IMG/VR virus record: IMGVR_UViG_3300009285_001708
Coordinates: 1 to 22,569 of that record
From: a virus
Length of the DNA stretch: 22,569 nt
Direction: 5' to 3' (one strand)
Shown here: one piece after another, positions 1 to 6,588 of the stretch
Numbering within the stretch: position 1 is the stretch's first letter
Layout of the letters: each line of letters opens with the position of its first letter
Notes under the pieces: model-generated
What the model was told of the DNA's origin: nothing
The model's database searches: none
The model's input: the letters and a program-made list of their open reading frames with translations, nothing else
Program-made: the position numbers and the translations under genes

Positions 1-2057
1 TGCGCCGACACCAATACCGATGCTACGCCGCTAATTGAAGCAGTAAATGCACCGTTTGCGTTTGTTTTCAGGGCATTCGTGTAGATTATATTTGAACCGC
101 CGCCAGCGGGAGCAATGGTGTAGCCGATTATCGAAGATGTGGCTCCCGAAAGTGTCACCAACACGCTAGCTGAACCCATATTTGCAAGTTGTAGTCCCGT
201 AATGTATGTGAACACGGACGCTCCTTGCGCGGCGATTACGGCTACCGAGCCGCCTGTGCTACCTCGCAAGTCAGCAGTACCCTGAACCCACTTTGTAATG
301 GGTGCGTTAGCTACGACGTTCTCTCCTATTGGGCCGACAGCAACGGGTGAGTAGTCTCCGTCGGCACTGGTCATTGAAGAGAGAGTGTCGTTTCTCACTC
401 CGAGCACGAAAACACCTTTGTCGGCGGTTGCGTGAGCGACATCTTCAGTGTAAGTGCCAACAATTGACGGCGCTTGCAGGACGGCGATGACGGAACCTTG
501 AGAAATCGCTACAACAGAACCGGTATTTATTGCTATAAGAGAAGAAGTCTGCAACACCCCTATGACGGATGCATTTGAACTACCAAGTAATATGGAGCCT
601 GAAACATTTACAGCACCTGAAACTGATTGGTTTCCTGATGGACTAAACGAACCCTGTACGGAACCGGTAATAATCCACGGATTTGTTCCTTGTAGAGTTG
701 CAACCGAGCCAAGTGGAGCCGTTCCAGCTGGTAGTTGACCGAATATTGAAGCCCCAACAAGCACACTAGAGGGGGTGCTACTTACTATTGAGGTGATTGT
801 TGTCCCTGATTGTGTTGTTGGGACTGTACCGACAACACTGGCACCAACAGTGCCCGAAACAGACTGATTTGCAGTGGAAGACGTGAGAATTGAACCTCCT
901 ACGATGACTACTGGGGCGTGGCCTATAACAGATGCTCCGACGGTACCAGAAACTGATTGGTTAGCGGGTGGCGTGAAAGTAGCGGCGATAGAACCACCTA
1001 TAATTACTGTGGCAACCGAACCTTGTATCACTCCTATAGTTGATGTGTTGCTTGGCTGTGTCGGAACCCATCCCAAAACCGAGGCATTAACTGTTCCTGA
1101 GACCGAAGCCCCCTGTAGCCCAGATACAACAGCAAAGACAGAGCCGGATATGTTTCCGTATACCGAACCGATAGTCCACGGCGTCGTCCCCTGAAAAGCT
1201 ACAACTGAACCGGGGATTGTTCCGATGTTTATTGTGCCACTTATTGAAGGAGTGCCGACTACGGTTACCGCTCCCGAAATAGAGGGAGTACCCATCAACG
1301 CCGTAGCCACGGAACCTCGGATTAAAGCTATCACCGATGAACCGCCAGTCGAAACAAGTGCTCCAATGCTAGAATCTCCGCGCAACCTGTCCCACCCAGT
1401 AATGCTACTGTTGTATACATAGTTAGCCATTCCTATGGGAGAGTTCGAGTTTGTCGCCTGCCCTGCAATCAGGTGTAGCTGAGAAGCGTTATCAGACCCC
1501 GCACTTACTACGTTTCTTGAGATAGCGACATCAGGTGTTCCTAAGATAGATGCACCTATGGTTCCGGACACTGACGTATTGCCAACTATTGTCACGGCAC
1601 CTGAAATAGAAGGAGTGCCCGTCAGTGTCGCAGTTACCGTACCAGATATTGAGGCCGCCACTGCACCAAGGACAGCATTGCCTGCTGGGAGTGCGCCGAA
1701 TATTGAAGCGCCCACGATAACGGACGAAGGCACCGTGCTAACTAGTGAGGTTATTTGTGTTCCGCCTTGGAATGCGACGACAGAACCCGGTATCACTCCA
1801 ATATTTACTGTTCCACTGATTGAGGGTGTCCCGACTACCGTCACTGCACCCGATATGCTGGGCGTGCCAGAAAGTGTTGCGGTGATTGTCCCCACTACCG
1901 ATACTTTGGCCGAGCCGTCGGGAGCAATGCCCCATACCGAAGTGGAGCCTGTCTCGCCACCGACAACCTTAATCTTTTGATATTGCACGGCTCCTATCTG
2001 CTCTGTAGCAACTGATGCTGTGCCTGAACCTGCGGTAATTGGAATGTTAGAAGCCAT
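1..2057 (-). CDS. Long repetitive virion protein, tail or surface decoration candidate (3' end cut by window edge)
   Basis: One uninterrupted minus-strand frame runs from ATG at 2057 to the left edge: 685 codons with no stop, C-terminus missing. It is very rich in Gly, Ser, Val, Thr, Ala and Ile, with short beta-strand-like units such as SISGAV, SVSGTV and GASIFG. Two blocks are duplicated. About residues 62-99 recur at about 255-291 (GTPSISGAVTVVGTPSISG, then IPGSVVAFQG). About residues 102-131 recur at 421-450 (PSSVxVGASIFGxLPAG). Residues 539-582 differ in character and contain TSADGDYSPVAVGP, a pattern I associate with phage structural proteins. No catalytic motif is visible. It is last in the head gene cluster, where adaptor, tail or decoration genes lie. 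A beta-repeat fibre or surface protein is an inference. Plus-strand ORFs across this region are shadows of the repeats. No clear SD precedes the start. Confidence 0.85.
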   Translation of the reverse strand, partial: MASNIPITAGSGTASVATEQIGAVQYQKIKVVGGETGSTSVWGIAPDGSAKVSVVGTITATLSGTPSISGAVTVVGTPSISGTVNIGVIPGSVVAFQGGTQITSLVSTVPSSVIVGASIFGALPAGNAVLGAVAASISGTVTATLTGTPSISGAVTIVGNTSVSGTIGASILGTPDVAISRNVVSAGSDNASQLHLIAGQATNSNSPIGMANYVYNSSITGWDRLRGDSSIGALVSTGGSSVIALIRGSVATALMGTPSISGAVTVVGTPSISGTINIGTIPGSVVAFQGTTPWTIGSVYGNISGSVFAVVSGLQGASVSGTVNASVLGWVPTQPSNTSTIGVIQGSVATVIIGGSIAATFTPPANQSVSGTVGASVIGHAPVVIVGGSILTSSTANQSVSGTVGASVVGTVPTTQSGTTITSIVSSTPSSVLVGASIFGQLPAGTAPLGSVATLQGTNPWIITGSVQGSFSPSGNQSVSGAVNVSGSILLGSSNASVIGVLQTSSLIAINTGSVVAISQGSVIAVLQAPSIVGTYTEDVAHATADKGVFVLGVRNDTLSSMTSADGDYSPVAVGPIGENVVANAPITKWVQGTADLRGSTGGSVAVIAAQGASVFTYITGLQLANMGSASVLVTLSGATSSIIGYTIAPAGGGSNIIYTNALKTNANGAFTASISGVASVLVSA

Positions 2058-2058
2058 A

Positions 2059-2277
2059 TTATGTAGTTGGTTTAGGAATTGTTGTCCACGAAGCTGTCGT
2101 CGGTTTTGTTACATTTACCCAATCGCTCACTGCGATATTTGTAATCGTGCTGTATGTGAGTGCTAGTAAAAGTCCGATCGGGTCGCCCCCTGAGTATGTG
2201 ACTACATTCGGGTTCGACGGCTTGGGTACGTCAGTCCAGCCTTGCGTCGTCGGTTTTGTTACATTTGTCCAAGCCAT
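2059..2277 (-). CDS. Small Trp/Pro/Thr repeat protein, structural candidate
   Basis: A 72-residue protein begins at ATG 2277, and its stop lies one base before the next gene's ATG. It holds two copies of a unit of the form W-x-N-V-T-K-P-T-T-x-x-W-x-x-x-P-K-P, at residues 3-20 and 53-70. Between them is a hydrophobic stretch (about 33-48) with GGDPIGLLLALTYS. No signal peptide or catalytic residues are visible. It sits between the adaptor-like gene and the long repeat protein, so a minor virion component is the simplest guess. I do not recognise a named family. Confidence 0.7.
   Translation of the reverse strand: MAWTNVTKPTTQGWTDVPKPSNPNVVTYSGGDPIGLLLALTYSTITNIAVSDWVNVTKPTTASWTTIPKPTT
2096..2266. 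repeat. Two identical 21-bp copies 150 bp apart inside the 72-residue gene
   Basis: The plus-strand 21-mer that begins gtcgtcggttttg occurs at 2096-2116 and again at 2246-2266. It encodes the N-V-T-K-P-T-T core of the two protein repeats. Identity at silent positions suggests recent duplication or conversion. Confidence 0.8.
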
Positions 2278-2278
2278 A

Positions 2279-2965
2279 TCAGTAGCCCCACCCCGTTATT
2301 GCTAATCTCTGCGGTTGTATCGGTTGTTGTGTCCCCGGCTCCACGACACGGATTATTTTGCTTATTCTCTGTTGGTATTCCTGCTCGTAGATAGAGGCCA
2401 TTTCCGCATCGTTCTGACTTTTGTAATACATGGAAGCCATTTTTGTGGATAGGGTACGCGGGTCAAGCAATTGGGGATACGGTATCGCGTCATCTACACT
2501 CGTCGCATCGGTAGGCTTGAGGAAGTAAAAGATGCGTATGCCTTGTGAGTTGCCCACTGTCGGGGTCGGGAATATCTCAAACTGGTCACCTCTGTTGTCG
2601 AACAGCGGCTCCTGCTGACTTTGGTTCGCACGAAGCCATGAGAATGATTGGTTTTGTATGTTTGCTACGTCTACAGTACGCGCTTGGATATAGTTTTGCT
2701 CCGTCGTATCTTCCCAATTCACCTCGATGGTCTTCAAAGAGAACATATCGTCAGGCCACAAGTATGTGTTGGGGGAATCGGTAGACAAATCGCGGTACGA
2801 TTCCTGCGTCTGCGCCGCATCCATATTTTTGTTGAGCATATCCCTCGTCCATTCCATGCGAGCGTCGTTATAGAGCGCCAACCCCAACACACTTCCAATG
2901 TTATTAGAATCAGTCTGTGCCAACTGTTGCGTATAGGTAATTGCGGCTAGAACTGAAGTTGACAT
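2279..2965 (-). CDS. Head-tail adaptor / connector-like protein
   Basis: A 228-residue protein that starts at ATG 2965. It has a helical N-terminal half, where residues 1-60 include QLAQTDSNNIGSVLGLALYN. Then comes a pattern I associate with phage neck or adaptor proteins: WPDDMFSLKTIEVNW (about 70-84), FDNRGDQFEIFPTPT (about 121-135), IRIFYFLKPTD (about 143-153), and a C-terminal helix with ASMYYKSQNDAEMASIYEQEYQ. No enzyme motif is visible. The position just after the major capsid gene supports a role in closing the portal vertex or joining the tail. The family call is by pattern recognition only. A tail-tube or other virion protein remains possible. Upstream is a strong hairpin at 2981-3021. 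Confidence 0.6.
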   Translation of the reverse strand: MSTSVLAAITYTQQLAQTDSNNIGSVLGLALYNDARMEWTRDMLNKNMDAAQTQESYRDLSTDSPNTYLWPDDMFSLKTIEVNWEDTTEQNYIQARTVDVANIQNQSFSWLRANQSQQEPLFDNRGDQFEIFPTPTVGNSQGIRIFYFLKPTDATSVDDAIPYPQLLDPRTLSTKMASMYYKSQNDAEMASIYEQEYQQRISKIIRVVEPGTQQPIQPQRLAITGWGY

Positions 2966-2980
2966 AATGTTTTACTTGTG

Positions 2981-3021
2981 TCCATGAGCCTACCCATCAG
3001 AAATGATGGGTAGAACATGGA
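2981..3021 (-). terminator. Strong bipartite hairpin between capsid and adaptor genes (attenuator or mRNA stability element)
   Basis: A perfect 10-bp inverted repeat, CTACCCATCA (2990-2999) and TGATGGGTAG (3004-3013), is separated by four bases. An outer 6-bp pair, TCCATG (2981-2986) with CATGGA (3016-3021), extends the stem. It lies 6 bases after the capsid stop codon on the minus strand. No T-run follows on that strand, so a classic intrinsic terminator is doubtful. Partial termination, RNA processing or protection of the capsid mRNA 3' end would all fit. Confidence 0.7.
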
Positions 3022-3026
3022 GACAA

Positions 3027-4121
3027 CTAGAAGCTTGTCGCCGATTCAGTACGAACCACGCGGAACACTCCCGGTTTATCCTCGAAGCGAGTAACACCGA
3101 GAGTCACTTTGCCTCCGATTGAGGTAAAAAGGTTTAACGGGTTATTGCTATCCGGTGTAGTGACCAGAATAGGAGTCGGCTGTTGGAAGTAACCCCAACC
3201 GAACGATTGGTCACCGACGATAGTCGTCGGGAACACATTGACCGTCGAGTTGTAGTAACTCTGATGAGCCGTTTCAAGGTAACGCAAACCACGGAACGAA
3301 CCGAGCTTGCCTGCCTTTACGTCATCCACGCTAGAGTAGCGGGCCATATCCTGCCATGCACCCGTTTGCGAGTTGGATAGGAGGTCTCCTGCAACTGCGG
3401 GGTGAATGATAGCGACATAGTAACTACCGTCAAACGGTTTGACACCTGCGGCGTTTGCGGCACGCATCCAAGTGACACCCTTTGTCATCTCAGTCTGCGT
3501 AAGCACATCTCCTGCCGCGAGGCCGGTACGTGCAGTCTTGCCACCTGCGTAAATAACGCCATTCACGCCTGCGTTGACCACAACCTGAATGACTTTATCA
3601 ACAAGGCGAGCAAGCGCCTTATTCACTTCCTCGGACGCGGCATCAACGACTTCAATCGCCGAATCACGAACAAGGAGGTCTGATACCTGCACAAGGATAC
3701 CGAACTGGAACGGTCCTGAGCCGTATGCGGACGCACCCCACGTTACTGCCGTAGGATTCGTACCTTCAACGATTGCGGCGACACCAGCTGTCGAAGACAC
3801 TGGCGCTCCGGGCGCGGTAACCGCCTCACCTTCCACCGATGCACCTGCACCGTATACCGATCCCCCAATTCCGCCACCGACGAAACTGCCGAAGCTCGTA
3901 ACCGAACTGTTAATGTTGACGTTTATCTTGACCGGAATCTGGTTGACTTGCGGAAACGAGATTCGGTCATACCCTTTCGGGGCATCACGTCGCGTCCCCA
4001 GCTTTGCGTACTGCAACTCCGGTTCAAGTGCGCGGATTCTCTCGGTGAGATACGCCACGAGAAGTTCCGAAGTGTTGGCGCTTGCGCCACCCCAGCCGGT
4101 TCCTCTTAATGTAACTGCCAT
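3027..4121 (-). CDS. Major capsid protein, N4 gp56-like family
   Basis: A 364-residue protein from ATG 4121. The C-terminal half carries the pattern I associate with the N4-gp56 major capsid family (HK97 fold): YYVAIIHPAVAGDLL, then GAWQDMARYSS, then GKLGSFRGLRYLETAHQ (roughly residues 232-285), followed by VFPTTIVGDQSFGW. Early residues SELLVAYLTERIRALEPELQYAKLG match the usual N-terminal helix of this family, and the length is typical. A Gly/Ala/Ser-rich segment (about 77-125) may be a surface loop or E-loop. The neighbours fit: a scaffold candidate directly upstream (21 bases) and an adaptor-like gene downstream. The product would assemble the procapsid shell with the scaffold and portal. 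The leader has GGGGAG, but about 15 bases before the ATG, which is too far for a strong SD. Confidence 0.88.
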   Translation of the reverse strand: MAVTLRGTGWGGASANTSELLVAYLTERIRALEPELQYAKLGTRRDAPKGYDRISFPQVNQIPVKINVNINSSVTSFGSFVGGGIGGSVYGAGASVEGEAVTAPGAPVSSTAGVAAIVEGTNPTAVTWGASAYGSGPFQFGILVQVSDLLVRDSAIEVVDAASEEVNKALARLVDKVIQVVVNAGVNGVIYAGGKTARTGLAAGDVLTQTEMTKGVTWMRAANAAGVKPFDGSYYVAIIHPAVAGDLLSNSQTGAWQDMARYSSVDDVKAGKLGSFRGLRYLETAHQSYYNSTVNVFPTTIVGDQSFGWGYFQQPTPILVTTPDSNNPLNLFTSIGGKVTLGVTRFEDKPGVFRVVRTESATSF

Positions 4122-4142
4122 AGTAAATTCTTTAATCTCCCC

Positions 4143-4589
4143 TTACTGCCAGATGAGTTCTTTTGCGAGTGCCGCACGTCGTTCATCCTGTGACATCTCC
4201 GCAACAGGCTTTTCGGCCGATTGAGTGATGGCGTTCGGTGCTGAACCGCCTGCGGGATTTTGGACAGGTTGCTGTGGCTGTGCGCCAAGCTTTCCCGCCT
4301 TTCCTAGCACTGCGTATGTGGCGTCTTCAACTGTGTAGCCTGACTTTACTTTGGAAAGTATGTCGTCCTTGTGGTCTTTAGCCGCAGGGTTTGTCGCTAC
4401 AACGTCGGAGAAGCCGGCATAGAAGTCACGCTCGCGCTGAAGTTCTGATTTCTCCCGTTCAGCTTTCTCGCGTCCCTCCGCCTCTTGTCTGACTTTATCA
4501 GAGAGCTGTGTAATCCTTTCTTCGGCCCTCGACGGCTCTTTTGGAGTCTCGGGAGTCGGAGTAGGTTGAGTAATAGGTTCGTCTGCCAT
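4143..4589 (-). CDS. Capsid scaffolding protein candidate
   Basis: A 148-residue protein from ATG 4589. It has a Pro/Thr-rich start, then a long charged coiled coil (about residues 18-55, rich in E, K, R and Q), a middle part (58-100) and a Gln/Pro-rich linker. The end, MSQDERRAALAKELIWQ, is a short helix of the kind scaffolds use to bind the coat protein. There is no protease motif. Its place directly before the major capsid gene is the usual place for a scaffold. The call combines composition, size and position rather than a recognised domain. Confidence 0.72.
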   Translation of the reverse strand: MADEPITQPTPTPETPKEPSRAEERITQLSDKVRQEAEGREKAEREKSELQRERDFYAGFSDVVATNPAAKDHKDDILSKVKSGYTVEDATYAVLGKAGKLGAQPQQPVQNPAGGSAPNAITQSAEKPVAEMSQDERRAALAKELIWQ

Positions 4590-4604
4590 AGTATTTAATT
4601 TATT

Positions 4605-4679
4605 TTATCTGCGTTGCAGGGAGGCGATTCCACTGCCCGCGTAATGGTTTCTTACTGTACTGCGGTCAACCAATTCCAC
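4605..4679 (-). CDS. Possible 24-residue protein between scaffold and Zn-finger genes
   Basis: A short frame with a GTG start at 4679 and a TAA at 4605-4607 fills most of the 97-base gap between two genes. It reads MELVDRSTVRNHYAGSGIASLQRR with the first codon read as Met. There is no SD and no ATG. Packed head gene clusters often hold such tiny genes, but this could be chance. Confidence 0.35.
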   Translation of the reverse strand: MELVDRSTVRNHYAGSGIASLQRR

Positions 4680-4686
4680 AGCACGA

Positions 4687-5112
4687 TTAGTTTGCGACCT
4701 TCCACCTCTGCTCATGCTTTCTCAAGCACTCGTAAGAGTTGCAGTGGACTATCAGTTTGCGCGGATGGTCGGGGTGTTGCATAACACGCAGAACCGAGTG
4801 GTTTATCACGTCGTCTACGTCTTTTGAACCCGGACAATACGAACACTGAAGTTGCTTTCCTCTGTAGTGAGGACACAACTTATACTGATAATGCGACGGG
4901 TAATTCCCATCTATCACACCGCAGAACTCACAAATGCCTCCACGAACTTCGGGAAAGACAATCGTCATTCCTGATGCAAGGCCGCCAACACGCTCAATAT
5001 CCATATCCCGAGGGGTTAGATATTGAGGAGTTTGGGCTACTGGCGCGGTGGTAACAGGAGCAGTTACGCGCTCCGTCGCGGCCGTTTCCGGCTTGTCATT
5101 CTGTTTTGCCAT
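4687..5112 (-). CDS. Zinc-finger protein of the head gene cluster, unknown function
   Basis: A 141-residue protein from ATG 5112. The first 35 residues are polar and Ala/Thr/Pro-rich, probably disordered. The rest holds a set of metal-binding pairs: CEFC (about 61-64), a lone Cys in KLCPHY, CSYC (about 90-93), and VHCNSYECLRKHEQR near the C-terminus with further His and Cys. At least one zinc site is likely. There is no nuclease or protease motif. The gene overlaps the 3' end of the preceding gene by 17 bases and lies among structural genes. A virion component or assembly factor is possible. I cannot assign a function. An AAGGAT upstream of the ATG is one of the few SD-like sites in this window. 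Confidence 0.75.
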   Translation of the reverse strand: MAKQNDKPETAATERVTAPVTTAPVAQTPQYLTPRDMDIERVGGLASGMTIVFPEVRGGICEFCGVIDGNYPSHYQYKLCPHYRGKQLQCSYCPGSKDVDDVINHSVLRVMQHPDHPRKLIVHCNSYECLRKHEQRWKVAN

Positions 5113-5440
5113 ATAGTCTTATCCTTATTGCTTTTAATTCGACCCGAAGCGTGTTCTCCAACTTTTCCAAGTCCGAGAATCGCTCTGCCCATTTCAACTC
5201 TCCCGTAATACGGTTGAGCAAATTGGTGTTCGGGTCTTCTTTTTTGGCTTCACTAAGCAAACTCTTTCGGAGCATACTTGGCAAGCCGTCAAAGATTTCT
5301 GTTTTCAATGTACTCCAATCTTGCGATTGTTTTATCCTCTGTATCGCCTCGATAGTCTTTACCAAAGACGCTTCCCGTTCTTGGGTTTTGACTTTCCCCT
5401 CATCGTGAGGTTCTTCGAGGTGTATAAGAGAATTATTCAT
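5096..5440 (-). CDS. Helical protein of unknown function
   Basis: A 114-residue, highly charged, mostly helical protein from ATG 5440. The start codon overlaps the previous gene's stop as TAATG, which indicates coupled translation. Residues about 17-42 and 80-110 look like amphipathic helices (QRIKQSQDWSTLKTEIF; LKWAERFSDLEKLENTL). There is no Cys pair and no membrane segment. It could be a small assembly or connector protein, but nothing in the sequence decides this. Confidence 0.7.
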   Translation of the reverse strand: MNNSLIHLEEPHDEGKVKTQEREASLVKTIEAIQRIKQSQDWSTLKTEIFDGLPSMLRKSLLSEAKKEDPNTNLLNRITGELKWAERFSDLEKLENTLRVELKAIRIRLYGKTE

Positions 5441-5931
5441 TACGCCGTTGCGGACTGACTGTTCACTTTCACTTCGGTTGTAATGACTGCGCTTGCGGTC
5501 AAGTCACCTGTAATGCGGATTGCGATTCGTCCATGCTGAGAAAGTATGGGGAGTCCCGATACTTGCTGTGAGCCGAGCGTTGATGCCGCGTTGCCGATAC
5601 CGACCGTAAGGAGCGAAGAAGACTGGTTTACAGCCGTTCGTAGTCCTTGGCCGATGACCGGTGAAGAAATCCACTGTGCCGTATCAACATTCGCATTCGA
5701 TACGACGCTTGTACGAGCGATTTCATACCACGTTGTTCCACCATCATCCGTTGTCTGAAGCGTTGCCGAAACAGCACCGCCGACTGTTGATGCCCTGAAT
5801 TTAACTAATACGTTATCGGTGTCTTGCGGGAGCGTGAACGTGTGGGCTATGATACCACCTACCGAACCTGCCCCAACTTCCGCCGCATCGCTAAACGTCG
5901 CCACTGTCTTGAGAGGTAATCTGATTGCCAT
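5440..5931 (-). CDS. Beta-rich structural or decoration protein candidate
   Basis: A 163-residue protein from ATG 5931. It is rich in Val, Thr, Ser, Ala and Gly with alternating hydrophobic pattern: VLVKFRASTVGGAVSATLQTT, then DDGGTTWYEIARTSV, then GRIAIRITGDL and VITTEVKVN. The whole looks like a single beta-sandwich of about 150 residues. The segment from DNVLVKF to GGTTWYEIA resembles small capsid decoration or tail-associated beta domains. There are no catalytic residues. It is placed between portal and capsid genes, so a virion role is likely. The family is not recognised. Confidence 0.7.
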   Translation of the reverse strand: MAIRLPLKTVATFSDAAEVGAGSVGGIIAHTFTLPQDTDNVLVKFRASTVGGAVSATLQTTDDGGTTWYEIARTSVVSNANVDTAQWISSPVIGQGLRTAVNQSSSLLTVGIGNAASTLGSQQVSGLPILSQHGRIAIRITGDLTASAVITTEVKVNSQSATA

Positions 5932-5948
5932 AGTTATTTTATATTTGG

Positions 5949-6095
5949 TTAGTAAACTCGACCATTTTGATACTTTCCGCCGAAGGCCTTTTGTGCGGCG
6001 CTTTTCACTTTCGATTTATGCGTTTTCATCATCTGCTTCATCGGTTTCTCCATCTTTGGGTGTTTCAAGTTCATCATCTTCATGTTCTTTGCCAT
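5949..6095 (-). CDS. Small basic protein, 48 residues
   Basis: The frame runs from ATG 6095 to TAA 5949-5951. The product is strongly basic: the first 35 residues are mainly Lys and Met (MAKNMKMMNLKHPKM, then KPMKQMMKTHKSKVK). The end, AAQKAFGGKYQNGRVY, is a compact Gly/aromatic motif. GGAGG lies 12 bases before the ATG, a little far for an SD. The charge suggests DNA or RNA contact, or binding to an acidic partner inside the head. It lies between two structural genes, 17 bases before the next start. Its first part overlaps another frame at 6016-6114. Confidence 0.6.
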   Translation of the reverse strand: MAKNMKMMNLKHPKMEKPMKQMMKTHKSKVKSAAQKAFGGKYQNGRVY

Positions 6096-6114
6096 ACACG
6101 TCAATGTCCTCCAT
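6016..6114 (-). CDS. Possible 32-residue very acidic protein overlapping the basic gene
   Basis: ATG 6114 to TAA 6016-6018, in the +1 frame relative to the basic 48-residue gene and covering its first 26 codons. About 16 of 32 residues are Asp or Glu. The ATG is embedded in ATGGAGGAC, so the GGAGG may simply be the ribosome site of the basic gene. Lys/Met-rich codons (AAG, ATG) read one base off tend to give Asp/Glu codons (GAT, GAA), so the acidic frame may be a by-product. Confidence 0.35.
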   Translation of the reverse strand: MEDIDVYGKEHEDDELETPKDGETDEADDENA

Positions 6115-6135
6115 AGGTATTAAGATGCTCGATAG

Positions 6136-6585
6136 TTAGTAGCTGTTAGACGAACCATACTGGGTAACGGCGATTATGGAAGTAACCGCTCCTATGTACG
6201 CCATGTTTGCGTAGAGTCCGTTCAGTGCGTTCGCGCCCTGCACCGAAGTGTGACTGTTAGGAATCACGGCGATTGGCACTACGAACCTCCGCACTGTGGC
6301 GGCGGGAATCACGTGGTCGAAGTTGGCACCAGCCCCCGTTGAGAGGATGCTTGTACCCGCGACACTGGAATCAACCGTACTTTGCGGAAGCCACCGTATG
6401 AATGCAGGGCCGCCCGTAGGACTCACTTCAATTGCCGTTGTGTTTGCGTTGAGTACGAGGATAGAAGACGTCGTGGTTGCCGCGTCCTTTACCGTCGTTG
6501 CAATTGCCTTCACCGGCGGCGGGGAGTCATATTGCGGGATGCCGTTGTTACCTACCGCCTTACCCTTTGAATAATTTTCTGCCAT
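6136..6585 (-). CDS. Small structural protein candidate
   Basis: A 149-residue protein from ATG 6585, three bases after the portal stop. The N-terminus (MAENYSKGKAVGNNGIPQYD) is polar and flexible. The rest is beta-rich: SILVLNANTTAIEVSPTGGP, then FIRWLPQSTVDSS, a Gly-rich turn, TVRRFVVPIAVIP and YIGAVTSIIAVTQYG. This looks like a single all-beta domain, as in phage head decoration or neck proteins. There are no Cys pairs and no active-site motif. It follows the portal directly, so it is probably part of the virion. I do not recognise the family. Confidence 0.68.
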   Translation of the reverse strand: MAENYSKGKAVGNNGIPQYDSPPPVKAIATTVKDAATTTSSILVLNANTTAIEVSPTGGPAFIRWLPQSTVDSSVAGTSILSTGAGANFDHVIPAATVRRFVVPIAVIPNSHTSVQGANALNGLYANMAYIGAVTSIIAVTQYGSSNSY

Positions 6586-6588
6586 ATA

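Noticed and set aside
874-1980. Several plus-strand ORFs of 65-140 residues rich in Thr, Pro and Val
   Set aside because: They are reverse readings of the repeats in the minus-strand 685-codon frame, which has no stop and a clear repeat structure.
1-2057. Diversity-generating retroelement target in the repeat protein
   Set aside because: No reverse transcriptase or template repeat is present in the window, and the variation between copies is mostly silent.
3183-4224. Plus-strand ORFs over the capsid gene, up to 211 residues
   Set aside because: They are shadows of the capsid protein frame, which has clear N4 gp56-like motifs.
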